64,000 nt of DNA from Hermatobates lingyangjiaoensis (Eukaryota > Arthropoda > Insecta > Hemiptera > Hermatobatidae): NCBI GenBank assembly GCA_026182355.1, contig JAPFBL010000049.1, forward strand, positions 5,539,001 through 5,603,000, in the 5' to 3' direction. The notes beneath the pieces were generated by a model. That model had not been told where the DNA came from. It searched no databases and worked only from the letters and a program-made list of their open reading frames with translations. Below, in pieces: positions 1 to 8,246 of the stretch. Made by a program: the position numbers and the translations under genes. How positions within the stretch are numbered: position 1 is the first letter of the stretch; each line of letters opens with the position of its first letter.

Positions 1-415
1 AGGAAGGCGGGAAGATTGTTTTTATATAAGTGATATCTAGTAGGCTGTGTATAATTTAGCAATGTTGATATTTGCAAATATAATTTGATTTTTCGTGACT
101 GATTAATGTGTTTTCTGATTCTCTCAATTTATTCTGTATTTTATTACTATATAACACTGCAAACCTGTTATGGTAACTACCAACGGCTCAACGACTAAAC
201 GAGTATGTACAGAAATTAGAGGCAATAAAGTTGAAAGTCATGAATAACATTGAGTAGTATTAAATAGAGTTTTACCGGCATACTTCTACTGGTCTCCAGT
301 TATCTTCAGGGCAAGTAGACAAACAGCTAGGCAAAATTAATTGTAATATTTACTGTTCAAAATAGAGAACCATTAGAAGACTGGTAGACCTGCGACACTA
401 ATATCTACAGGCTAG
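1..415. other. AT-rich flank, no gene seen
   Basis: AT-rich sequence with no long open frame, repeat partner or RNA signature that I can recognise. It is the left flank of the hAT-type shell that starts at 424. Confidence 0.5.
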
Positions 416-696
416 CTTTAGATCAGACATGGGCAACCTTTTGTCAACTGGGGGTCGCAATACATAATTCTAAGTAACCCCGGGCCAGATTGTAATTTCT
501 GTGGTGTTTGGATACATACAGCTTATATATATAATTACATATATAATATAATTGAGAAATACATACTCTGTGATTATTAATGTATCAATAATTATTTTAC
601 ATTTTAATATCTTATAATGAAAATAATTATTCTTTTCTCATTATTTCTTAATGATAATGAAACAATTATCACAACGCATTCCCGAAAAGATTAGTA

Positions 697-701
<5 letters not shown>

Positions 702-746
<45 letters not shown>
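702..746. repeat. (TA)n microsatellite
   Basis: Uninterrupted TA dinucleotide run of about 45 bp at the outer end of the left PLE copy. Read on the minus strand it begins directly after the PLE N-terminal reading frame (ending GLLPKYTK). Open frames made of alternating Tyr/Ile here are an artefact of this run. Confidence 0.95.
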
Positions 747-748
<2 letters not shown>

Positions 749-774
749 CGTATATTTGGGGAGCAGGCCTTCAT

Positions 775-1094
775 TTATACACGTTTTATTAAAAGTAATG
801 CCCAATTTAACTTTTACACTTTTTCTTATCCGTTTTTCAAGTGTTCTCATACTTGACTTCCATGGTTCTGGAACTAAAAACATAAGTTCACCAAAATTTT
901 TATTACTATACACCGACATGTTTCGGTCATCGTTGACCATTTTCAAGGTTAAAGAATATATAAAATTATTAATGATCGAAAAGTGAATAACAATTAAAAT
1001 AAACTAAAATAAACATAACGAGTCCATAACACATATTCACAACTAGGGAGGTTATCAAAGGTAAAGGTATGTTGAGGTTTCACCAGGCTCTTGG
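775..1094 (-). mobile_element. PLE copy A 3' UTR and terminal segment (pseudo-LTR type)
   Basis: Reading on the minus strand after the stop of copy A, this stretch holds a short 3'UTR. A hairpin element follows at about 917-949 (stem GGTC/GACC, then GAA and ACATGT). After that comes the start of a PLE reading frame (ATG near 946, protein beginning MKMVNDDRNMSVYSNKNFGE) running into the TA tract. It is the mirror of 5651-5964. A PLE unit ending in the 5' part of its own ORF is expected of pseudo-LTR organisation, where units lie in partial tandem. Confidence 0.65.
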
Positions 1095-3310
1095 TTACCT
1101 TCCATCCGTCATTTGTATCTGGGAAGGTAATCGATTAACTCCTATACCTCTCCCAGACTGGTTCGCCTTCTGACTGCCTTCATATAATTTTAGAATTCTT
1201 GAAAATCCTCCTCCTTGGCTGTTAATACTAGGTTGCTTTTCGAGGATCAAGATAGCTTCCAAAATTTGCAATCTGGTGTGGTCATGTTCTTGTTGTAATA
1301 TTACAGTATTGTCTGTTAACATTTCCCTGGTTAATTGCACTCCATGTGTTAACCTAACGTGCTCTTTGGGTCCTCCGGATGCCAGATGCATGGTGAGCCT
1401 TCGTGAAAGCGTGGTTGTGGTGGAACCAACGTATTTCGAGCGTAAAGACTCGCAGTTCCCTAATTTGCAGTTAAACTCATATACAACATTAGTTCTCTGA
1501 AGGGTTGCTTTCTTTTGTGGTTGTTCGTAATTACCATTCTTGAAGTGGCAGAGTTGGCATAGTAAATTCGTAATTCTAATCTGTCATCTGGCTTGAGGCA
1601 TGATGTATTATTCTTAATAATTCCTTTTAGTATACGTTCATCCGTTTTATAAGCTTCCGAAAACTGGTTTTTATAATATACTAAATGTGTTGCGCCTTTG
1701 TTTTCGGGATTCTGTTGAATATCACTACCATGAAGTTTGTTCAGGCAACCTTTCAAGATGGAATCGAATTGTCGATTACTATATCCGTTGTTAATAAGGA
1801 CTTCTTTGAGCCTATCTGCTTCTTGTTTGAATAATTCCCAACTAGATGACGTCTTATACGCTCTTCGAATGAGGGTTTTAATCATGCCGTCCTTATATCT
1901 GTCAGGGCATTCACTTTTAGCGTTTAAAAGTATTCCACTATTCGTAGACTTTACAAACACTGAAGTGACAAAAGTCTGGTTTTCTCCATTACTCTTTATT
2001 TTAACATCAAGAAAGTCTAAGCTACTGTTGGTTTCCATCTCATATGTAAAGTTCAAAACCGATTCAGCTTCAAAAGCAGATTTAATCTCATCTATATATT
2101 CCGGCTTATCCATCATCACAAAGCAGTCATCAACGTACCTACAATATATATGAGGCTTCCAGGTTGGATTTCTAGCGATAATCGAATTCTCTAGGTTGCA
2201 CATATAATAATTTGCAAATGTGACCCCAAGTGGGGAACCCATGGCCACGCCATCCGTCTGGTAGTACATGCTCCCGTCTATGTGGCAGAATGGATTTTTA
2301 GTTGTACATGCTATAAGTAATTCTTTCAAGATTTTCTGTTTAAATGGTGGAGGGGGTAGCGTAGCGTGGTTGTAGGCTACATCACAAATAATATCTATTG
2401 TTTCTAGAACTGGCACATTGGTAAACAGTGATTCAACGTCTAGCGAAGCCATAGTTCCTTTAGCTTTTGTGGCTTTTAAAATTTCCAGAAATTCATCGCT
2501 AGACTTGAGGAGGTATTTTGCTGGAAGGTAAACAGATATAATTTTATTAAGGGTTTTTGCGGTTTCGTACGTAGGCGTTGTAACTTGTGAAATTATGGGT
2601 CTCAGGGGATAGCCAGGTTTGTGACACTTAACATTTCCGTAAAGGTATCCCGGGTTATACTCTCCAATAACCGGTCTTAACACTTTATCTTCTACCTCCT
2701 TATTAGCCATTCTAATTAATTTATTTATTTCCACTTTTAACTTATTTGTTGGGTTTTTGGAGATCTTTTCAAATTTGGTTGTGTCACTAAGTATGAGATC
2801 TAATTTGTGTTTATATTCTGCTTTGTCCATAATCACATACATGTTGGATTTATCAGCTCGTCTTACTACTATATTTGGATTATTTCTTAATCCTTTCGCT
2901 GCTTCCTTTAGCTCGTTAGATAGCAAGCGGCTATTATTTAAGTCTCTTCTTTTGGTAGCTTCTGATCGCAATTGGTCTTGCAAGTCTGGTTTAATTGTAA
3001 TGTGTTTTTCTTCTTCCAGTTTTAAAATCGAGTTATATAATATTTACAATTCTGTCTTTTTCTTTCTTCCATCGAATCTTGATTTTATATGGCATTTTGG
3101 TCCCAGGGATAGGAACTCAACTTCGTTCTGGTTTAATTCATGGTTCGACAAGTTTAAGTAAGGCATTTGCTTTTGAGGCAAACATATTTTTCCTCCGTAC
3201 ATTCTATTTAATTTTTTACTGGTTCTGTTCTTAGTCACCTGATATTCCTGTTCTTTTATTTCTTCTATTCTTTTGTACAATTCTTCTTTCAATAATGGAT
3301 TGTTGTTCCA
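1095..3310 (-). pseudogene. Penelope-like element reverse transcriptase/GIY-YIG endonuclease, copy A (frameshifted)
   Basis: Retroelement polyprotein: reverse transcriptase (RT) followed by a GIY-YIG-type endonuclease for target-primed insertion. The N-terminal segment (82 residues, 3292-3044) ends in KKKTEL and a TAA stop. The RT segment (2983-1460) carries LRPIISQ, SLDVESLFTNVP, TDGVAMGSPLG and the catalytic CRYVDD. A one-base deletion near 1521 then shifts the frame, so the endonuclease (YVGSTTTTLSRRLTMH, to 1095) is in another frame. Copy B keeps the frame at this site, so the deletion is private to A, while the TAA at 3044-3046 is shared by both copies. The 5' end is truncated: frame GWNNNPLLKEELYKR is open up to the inverted-repeat centre. 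Clade: Penelope proper, judged from the TTTTLSRRLTMH endonuclease signature. Confidence 0.9.
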
Positions 3311-3313
3311 TCC

Positions 3314-3432
3314 TTCAAGAATTCTAAAATTATATGAAGGCAGTCAGAAGGCGAACCAGTCTGGGAGAGGTATAGGAGTTAATCGATTACCTTCCCAGAT
3401 ACAAATGACGGATGGAAGGTAACCAAGAGCCT
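3314..3432 (+). mobile_element. 119-bp PLE 3'-end fragment in the inverted-repeat spacer
   Basis: This spacer segment matches 5542-5660 in direct orientation. It encodes the last residues of the PLE protein (SRILKLYEGSQKANQSGRG, ending MTDGR and a stop) plus a few bases of 3'UTR, then jumps at CCTTGAAAG into the 5' part of copy B. So copy B is preceded head-to-tail by the tail of another unit. This is the partial tandem arrangement typical of PLEs, inside an inverted pair. Confidence 0.85.
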
Positions 3433-3436
3433 TGAA

Positions 3437-5650
3437 AGAAGAATTTCTTTATTGAAAGAAGAATTGTACAAAAGAATCGAAGAAATAAAAGAACAGGAAT
3501 ATCAGGTGACTAAGAACAGAACCAGTAAAAAATTAAAGAGAATGTACGGAGGAAAAATATGTTTGCCTCAAAAGCAAATGCCTTACTTAAACTTGTCGAA
3601 CCATGAATTAAACCAGAACGAAGTTGAGTTCCTATCCCTGGGACCAAAATGCCATATAAAATCAAGATTCGATGGAAGAAAGAAAAAGACAGAATTGTAA
3701 ATATTATATAACTCGATTTTAAAACTGGAAGAAGAAAAACACATTACAATTAAACCAGACTTGCAAGACCAATTGCGATCAGAAGCTACCAAAAGAAGAG
3801 ACTTAAATAATAGCCGCTTGCTATCTAACGAGCTAAAGGAAGCAGCGAAAGGATTAAGAAATAATCCAAATATAGTAGTAAGACGAGCTGATAAATCCAA
3901 CATGTATGTGATTATGGACAAAGCAGAATATAAACACAAATTAGATCTCATACTTAGTGACACAACCAAATTTGAAAAGATCTCCAAAAACCCAACAAAT
4001 AAGTTAAAAGTGGAAATAAATAAATTAATTAGAATGGCTAATAAGGAGGTAGAAGATAAAGTGTTAAGACCGGTTATTGGAGAGTATAACCCGGGATACC
4101 TTTACGGAAATGTTAAGTGTCACAAACCTGGCTATCCCCTGAGACCCATAATTTCACAAGTTACAACGCCTACGTACGAAACCGCAAAAACCCTTAATAA
4201 AATTATATCTGTTTACCTTCCAGCAAAATACCTCCTCAAGTCTAGCGATGAATTTCTGGAAATTTTAAAAGCCACAAAAGCTAAAGGAACTATGGCTTCG
4301 CTAGACGTTGAATCACTGTTTACCAATGTGCCAGTTCTAGAAACAATAGATATTATTTGTGATGTAGCCTACAACCACGCTACGCTACCCCCTCCACCAT
4401 TTAAACAGAAAATCTTGAAAGAATTACTTATAGCATGTACAACTAAAAATCCATTCTGCCACATAGACGGGAGCATGTACTACCAGACGGATGGCGTGGC
4501 CATGGGTTCCCCACTTGGGGTCACATTTGCAAATTATTATATGTGCAACCTAGAGAATTCGATTATCGCTAGAAATCCAACCTGGAAGCCTCATATATAT
4601 TGTAGGTACGTTGATGACTGCTTTGTGATGATGGATAAGCCGGAATATATAGATGAGATTAAATCTGCTTTTGAAGCTGAATCGGTTTTGAACTTTACAT
4701 ATGAGATGGAAACCAACAGTAGCTTAGACTTTCTTGATGTTAAAATAAAGAGTAATGGAGAAAACCAGACTTTTGTCACTTCAGTGTTTGTAAAGTCTAC
4801 GAATAGTGGAATACTTTTAAACGCTAAAAGTGAATGCCCTGACAGATATAAGGACGGCATGATTAAAACCCTCATTCGAAGAGCGTATAAGACGTCATCT
4901 AGTTGGGAATTATTCAAACAAGAAGCAGATAGGCTCAAAGAAGTCCTTATTAACAACGGATATAGTAATCGACAATTCGATTCCATCTTGAAAGGTTGCC
5001 TGAACAAACTTCATGGTAGTGATATTCAACAGAATCCCGAAAACAAAGGCGCAACACATTTAGTATATTATAAAAACCAGTTTTCGGAAGCTTATAAAAC
5101 GGATGAACGTATACTAAAAGGAATTATTAAGAATAATACATCATGCCTCAAGCCAGATGACAGATTAGAATTACGAATTTACTATGCCAACTCTGCCACT
5201 TCAAGAATGGTAATTACGAACAACCCACAAAAGAAAGCAACCCTTCAGAGAACTAATGTTGTATATGAGTTTAACTGCAAATTAGGGAACTGCGAGTCTT
5301 TACGCTCGAAATACGTTGGTTCCACCACAACCACGCTTTCACGAAGGCTCACCATGCATCTGGCATCCGGAGGACCCAAAGAGCACGTTAGGTTAACACA
5401 TGGAGTGCAATTAACCAGGGAAATGTTAACAGACAATACTGTAATATTACAACAAGAACATGACCACACCAGATTGCAAATTTTGGAAGCTATCTTGATC
5501 CTCGAAAAGCAACCTAGTATTAACAGCCAAGGAGGAGGATTTTCAAGAATTCTAAAATTATATGAAGGCAGTCAGAAGGCGAACCAGTCTGGGAGAGGTA
5601 TAGGAGTTAATCGATTACCTTCCCAGATACAAATGACGGATGGAAGGTAA
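3437..5650 (+). CDS. Penelope-like element RT/GIY-YIG endonuclease, copy B (one in-frame stop)
   Basis: Retrotransposon protein that reverse-transcribes PLE RNA and nicks target DNA. One frame runs through the segment: 82 codons from 3452 (KEELYKRIEEIKEQEYQ), a TAA at 3698-3700, then an open stretch to the stop at 5648-5650. Counting codons from 3761, LRPIISQ lies near 128-133, SLDVESLFTNVP near 180, TDGVAMGSPLG near 241-251, CRYVDD at 281-286 (the two catalytic Asp present) and YVGSTTTTLSRRLTMH from about 518 (GIY-YIG-like; Arg and downstream Glu in LEAILILEKQPSIN visible). No proper ATG start is present, because the 5' end is truncated and the N-terminal part of such proteins lies in the upstream pseudo-LTR. 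The shared TAA makes both copies probably non-autonomous unless it is read through. Otherwise this is the most intact gene in the window. Confidence 0.9.
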
Positions 5651-5964
5651 CCAAGAGCCTGGTGAAACCTCAACATACCTTTACCTTTGATAACCTCCCT
5701 AGTTGTGAATATGTGTTATGGACTCGTTATGTTTATTTTAGTTTATTTTAATTGTTATTCACTTTTCGATCATTAATAATTTTATATATTCTTTAACCTT
5801 GAAAATGGTCAACGATGACCGAAACATGTCGGTGTATAGTAATAAAAATTTTGGTGAACTTATGTTTTTAGTTCCAGAACCATGGAAGTCAAGTATGAGA
5901 ACACTTGAAAAACGGATAAGAAAAAGTGTAAAAGTTAAATTGGGCATTACTTTTAATAAAACGT
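5651..5964 (+). mobile_element. PLE copy B 3'UTR and terminal segment with N-terminal ORF start
   Basis: Follows the copy B stop directly. An ATG frame near 5799 encodes MKMVNDDRNMSVYSNKNFGE and continues through KVKLGITFNKTCI until the TA tract at 5965. By position and alignment with the second PLE family (YGELIFKLSSELKK at 6010-6215), this is the PLE N-terminal domain. The copy therefore ends inside the N-terminal part of a would-be next unit. The hairpin element at 5798-5831 overlaps the frame start. Confidence 0.68.
5798..5831 (+). other. PLE terminal hairpin, decayed hammerhead-like core
   Basis: TTGAAAA stands where intact copies have CTGAAGA (C to T and G to A changes). Then T, stem GGTC/GACC with loop AACGAT, GAA, self-complementary ACATGT and C. 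A mirrored copy lies at 917-949 on the minus strand. The two core changes predict loss of any ribozyme activity. Confidence 0.5.
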
Positions 5965-5973
5965 GTATATATA

Positions 5974-6006
<33 letters not shown>
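5965..6006. repeat. (TA)n microsatellite between two PLE inverted pairs
   Basis: About 42 bp of TA with one TTTA interruption. It joins the truncated N-terminal frame of copy B (plus, ends KTCI) to that of copy C (minus, ends GLLPTFT). Confidence 0.95.
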
Positions 6007-6009
<3 letters not shown>

Positions 6010-6171
6010 AAAGTTGGGAGCAGTCCTTCTTCAATACATACTTTTAAAAACTGGATGTCTGTTTCCACTTGATTTAATTTTGTCTTATATTTTTCCAAAT
6101 TACGAAATTTTTTCTTCAACTCAGAACTCAACTTAAAAATTAATTCACCATAATTTCTTATTTTATTATTG

Positions 6172-6203
6172 AACATGTTTCGGTGTACGTTCACCATCTT
6201 CAG
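6172..6203 (-). ncRNA. PLE terminal hairpin, hammerhead-like, core intact
   Basis: Minus strand: CTGAAGA (6203-6197), T, GGTG/CACC stem with AACGTA loop, GAA (6181-6179), ACATGT palindrome (6178-6173), then T. Same sequence as 7365-7396. Compared with the textbook hammerhead there is one extra base between CTGANGA and stem II, so self-cleavage is uncertain. Confidence 0.45.
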
Positions 6204-6295
6204 CAAATCACACAATTAATTACAATTACCTTAACAAATGAATCTAATAGTTAAATTACATTGCAAAAACAATAAGTGAACAAGTTAACTGAAGG

Positions 6296-7039
6296 TTACA
6301 CAGACAGGTTAGGGGTTGTCAGTGTTGGCATAACTAGCCCTAGGTTTCCAAACAAGCGCAACTGGTTGGCAAAATTACCTTTTTGATCGTTCATGCTAGG
6401 ACTTTTTTCTAGTATGAACAGCGCTTCTAATATCCTGAGTCTTCTTCCGTCCTTTTCTTTTGCTATAATTCTAGTATTATTCACCATAGTTTCCCTCGAA
6501 ATTTTTGTTTTATGAATCTTTTGGAATTGTTTTTTGGGGGCTCCTGAAACCAGATGCATCGTCAGCCTCCTAGAAAGGGTAGTAGTTGTTGATCCTATAT
6601 ATGAGTATTTTTGGAATTCACAGTTTCCCAGTGGACATTGAAACTCATATACTAGGTTCGTTTGTTTCAGCGGCTGTTTCTTCTCATGCTGGTTCCTTAT
6701 AATCAGTTGCGTGGTGGTTTTGTTCCTATAGAAAATAATAAGCTGGATCCTGTCTTCTTGCTTTTTAACCTTGATATTGTTTTTTAATATTGTTTTAATT
6801 ATTCTTTCGTCTGTCTTATAGCTGTCCGAAAATTGGTTTTCATAGTATATCTTGTAGGTAGTTTGCTTTGTTACTTCATCTCCCTCATTTTTTTCTTTCT
6901 TCTGATTAATATAGTTTTTAAGAGTTTCATCAAATTCACTGTTCTTGTAGCCATTGTTGATAAAAACCTGCTTTAAATTTTCTATCGCTCTGTTGAAGGT
7001 TTCCCAATCGGCCGAGATTTTAAATGCTCTGTCTATCAT
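6296..7039 (-). CDS. Penelope-like element, second family, C-terminal RT tail plus GIY-YIG endonuclease (copy C, 5'-truncated)
   Basis: An open frame of 247 codons with no stop. It begins MIDRAFKISADWETFNRAIE, the helical segment after the RT thumb that aligns with LIRRAYKTSSSWELFKQEAD of copies A/B. Then YYENQFSDSYKTDERIIKTI, LVYEFQCPLGNCEFQ (Cys pair before the nuclease) and YSYIGSTTTTLSRRLTMH (about residues 143-160), followed by LRILEALFILEKSPSMN, whose Glu fits the conserved nuclease acid. All RT catalytic motifs are missing, so this copy is 5'-truncated at about 7040, where it meets copy D. Protein divergence from A/B shows a different PLE family. It cannot be autonomous. Confidence 0.85.
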   Translation of the reverse strand: MIDRAFKISADWETFNRAIENLKQVFINNGYKNSEFDETLKNYINQKKEKNEGDEVTKQTTYKIYYENQFSDSYKTDERIIKTILKNNIKVKKQEDRIQLIIFYRNKTTTQLIIRNQHEKKQPLKQTNLVYEFQCPLGNCEFQKYSYIGSTTTTLSRRLTMHLVSGAPKKQFQKIHKTKISRETMVNNTRIIAKEKDGRRLRILEALFILEKSPSMNDQKGNFANQLRLFGNLGLVMPTLTTPNLSV

Positions 7040-7057
7040 TTATAGACAAGATTCATA

Positions 7058-7527
7058 AAACAAAAATTTCGAGGGAAACTATGGTGAATAATACTAGAAT
7101 TATAGCAAAAGAAAAGGACGGAAGAAGACTCAGGATATTAGAAGCGCTGTTCATACTAGAAAAAGCTCCTAGCATGAACGATCAAAAAGGTAATTTTGCC
7201 AACCAGTTGCGCTTGTTTGGAAACCTAGGGCTAGTTATGCCAACACTGACAACCCCTAACCTGTCTATGTAACCTTCAGTTAACTTGTTCACTTATTGTT
7301 TTTGCAATGTAATTTAACTATTTGATTCATTTGTTAAGGTAATTGTAATTAATTGTGTGTTTTGCTGAAGATGGTGAACGTACACCGAAACATGTTCAAT
7401 AATAAAATAAGAAATTATGGTGAATTAATTTTTAAGTTGAGTTCTGAGTTGAAGAAACAATTTCGTAATTTGGAAAAATATAAGACAAAATTAAATCAAG
7501 TGGAAACAGACATCCAGTTTTTAAAAG
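7058..7527 (+). pseudogene. PLE second family, copy D: 3' end, 3'UTR and N-terminal ORF start
   Basis: From IHKTKISRETMVNNTRII to the stop at 7270-7272 it repeats the last 72 codons of copy C. It contains only the end of the endonuclease, so it has no function alone. After the stop come a 3'UTR, the hairpin at 7365-7396 and a frame encoding LLKMVNVHRNMFNNKIRNYG to LNQVETDIQFLKV, which enters the TA tract at 7528. Head-to-head junction with copy C at about 7040-7058. Confidence 0.8.
7365..7396 (+). ncRNA. PLE terminal hairpin, hammerhead-like, core intact
   Basis: CTGAAGA (7365-7371), T, stem GGTG (7373-7376) / CACC (7383-7386) with six-base loop, GAA (7387-7389), ACATGT (7390-7395) and T7396. 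The order CTGANGA, stem II, GAA, stem III, H matches a hammerhead with stem I open. The six-base self-complementary segment could only form stem III between two RNAs. The extra base before stem II departs from the consensus. PLEs are known to carry hammerheads; activity of this form is untested. Confidence 0.5.
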
Positions 7528-7549
7528 TATATATATATATATATATATA
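7528..7549. repeat. (TA)n microsatellite
   Basis: 22-bp TA run at the break of the PLE copy D N-terminal frame. Confidence 0.9.
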
Positions 7550-7556
7550 AAGGACC

Positions 7557-7676
7557 AAACCACAATAAGAATGGGAAAACAAGACTAAGATCTTTCAACC
7601 GTAACAAGCGGTCTTCGTCCGGTTCATTACGGTTGAAAGATCTTAGTCTTGTTTTCCCATTCTTATTGTGGTTTGG
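7557..7676. repeat. 120-bp PLE-terminal hairpin (about 50-bp arms)
   Basis: Arms at 7557-7606 and 7625-7676 are essentially perfect reverse complements (AAACCACAATAAGAATGGG ... AAGATCTTTCAACCGTAA); the spacer is about 18 bp. The minus strand carries a GAA + AGATCT + T segment after an ACCG/CGGT stem, the third form of the PLE hairpin element. The same sequence recurs at 45612-45660 and 46503-46735. Bounded on both sides by TA runs. Confidence 0.85.
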
Positions 7677-7710
7677 TCGTTGATTGCTGTTTCACGTGTT
7701 TATGTTAAAT

Positions 7711-7713
<3 letters not shown>

Positions 7714-7746
<33 letters not shown>
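7714..7746. repeat. (TA)n microsatellite
   Basis: 33-bp TA run between the two hairpins. Confidence 0.95.
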
Positions 7747-7748
<2 letters not shown>

Positions 7749-7802
7749 TTTTTCGTTGGAAATACGATCCAAAACGGACAAATATATAGTTCAATAATAT
7801 AG

Positions 7803-8046
7803 TTCAGATATAGTTCAATTTATACAAAGAAACATAGAGAAATCAAAAGAACACACTTACAGTCTCTAATTTTTGGTTTGAACCGTCTTCAGGAGAGATA
7901 AGAGAGGGAAACCAAGCGCACTGGTTCAGAGACGGTTCACGCGCTTGGTTTCCCTCTCTTATCTCTCCTGAAGACGGTTCAAACCGAAAATCAGAGACTG
8001 TGTTTTCTTTTGATTTCTCTATGTTTCTTTGTCTATATTGAACTAT
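7803..8046. repeat. 244-bp PLE-terminal hairpin (about 115-bp arms)
   Basis: Arms 7803-7918 and 7935-8046 are near-perfect reverse complements, with GGTTCAGAGACGG-type spacer. The right arm (plus) has CTGAAGA (7968-7974), C, GGTT/AACC, GAA (7986-7988), AATC. The left arm (minus) has CTGAAGA, C, the same stem, AAA in place of GAA, then palindromic AATT and A. A related but eroded copy lies at 45713-45876. Confidence 0.85.
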
Positions 8047-8070
8047 ATATATATATATATATATATATAT
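8044..8070. repeat. (TA)n microsatellite
   Basis: 27-bp TA run that ends the nested PLE block; the right hAT shell follows. Confidence 0.93.
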
Positions 8071-8246
8071 TGCTTTTGAACTCTCTCTTTCCAATGTTGT
8101 AATTTTCTTCCAGTAGTCCCGGTGAGCTTTTGTTAATAAGTAAAAAGGAAATAAAATTTTTAATATTAAGATAGAATTCCAGATAATATCCGAGGGCCGC
8201 ACTAAAACAGGTGTCGGGCCGTATGTTGCCTATGCTTGCTTAAGAT

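Larger units (their letters stand above)
775..5970. repeat. 5.2-kb inverted repeat of two PLE copies (2.5-kb arms)
   Basis: Arms at about 775-3298 and 3447-5970 are near-identical in reverse complement; paired coordinates sum to 6744-6745 over the whole length. The spacer is about 148 bp. By eye there are only a few substitutions and one single-base indel (an extra C near 5226 relative to the left arm). Both arms end at the same base of a PLE N-terminal frame next to TA tracts. Such close identity implies a recent inverted duplication, gene conversion, or an assembly fold-back artefact. Confidence 0.93.
6020..7527. repeat. Second PLE inverted repeat (about 0.5-kb arms)
   Basis: Positions about 6020-6523 (minus reading) and 7058-7527 (plus reading) are near-identical in reverse complement. 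They cover the last 72 codons of a PLE protein, its 3'UTR, a hairpin element and the N-terminal ORF start. The middle, 6524-7057, is unpaired and belongs to copy C. Differences are few, for example KSPSMN versus KAPSMN. Confidence 0.88.
424..8238. mobile_element. hAT-type non-autonomous transposon shell filled by nested Penelope-like elements
   Basis: The left end reads CAGACATGGGCAACCTT (from 424). The reverse complement of the right end (to 8238) reads CAAGCATAGGCAACATAC, so the two ends form imperfect terminal inverted repeats. The CAGRCATGGGCAAC start and GGGCCGCA/GGGCCGTA-type subterminal sequence (8194-8225) are typical of hAT/Charlie-like ends. The bases just outside are CTTTAGAT (416-423) and CTTAAGAT (8239-8246), 7 of 8 identical and fitting the 8-bp nTnnnnAn duplication of hAT transposases. 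No hAT transposase frame is visible. What remains is two ends of roughly 280 and 170 bp, and the interior is PLE material between TA microsatellites. I infer that PLEs inserted into a TA tract of an old MITE. The two ends could alternatively belong to different copies. Confidence 0.62.

Noticed and set aside
651..986. Open frames with long Tyr-Ile runs (also near 5759-6047, 7843-8202, 10750-11161, 12003-12362, 45765-45950)
   Set aside because: They are translations of TA microsatellites joined to PLE terminal sequence, not genes.
3583..3987. 134-codon antisense frame (and mirror 2757-3161; also 138-codon frames at 1737-2153 and 4591-5007)
   Set aside because: Shadows of the PLE reading frame on the other strand; they appear in both inverted copies for that reason.
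775..5970. LTRs of an LTR retrotransposon
   Set aside because: The repeats are inverted, not direct, and the enzyme is PLE-type (RT plus GIY-YIG) without integrase.
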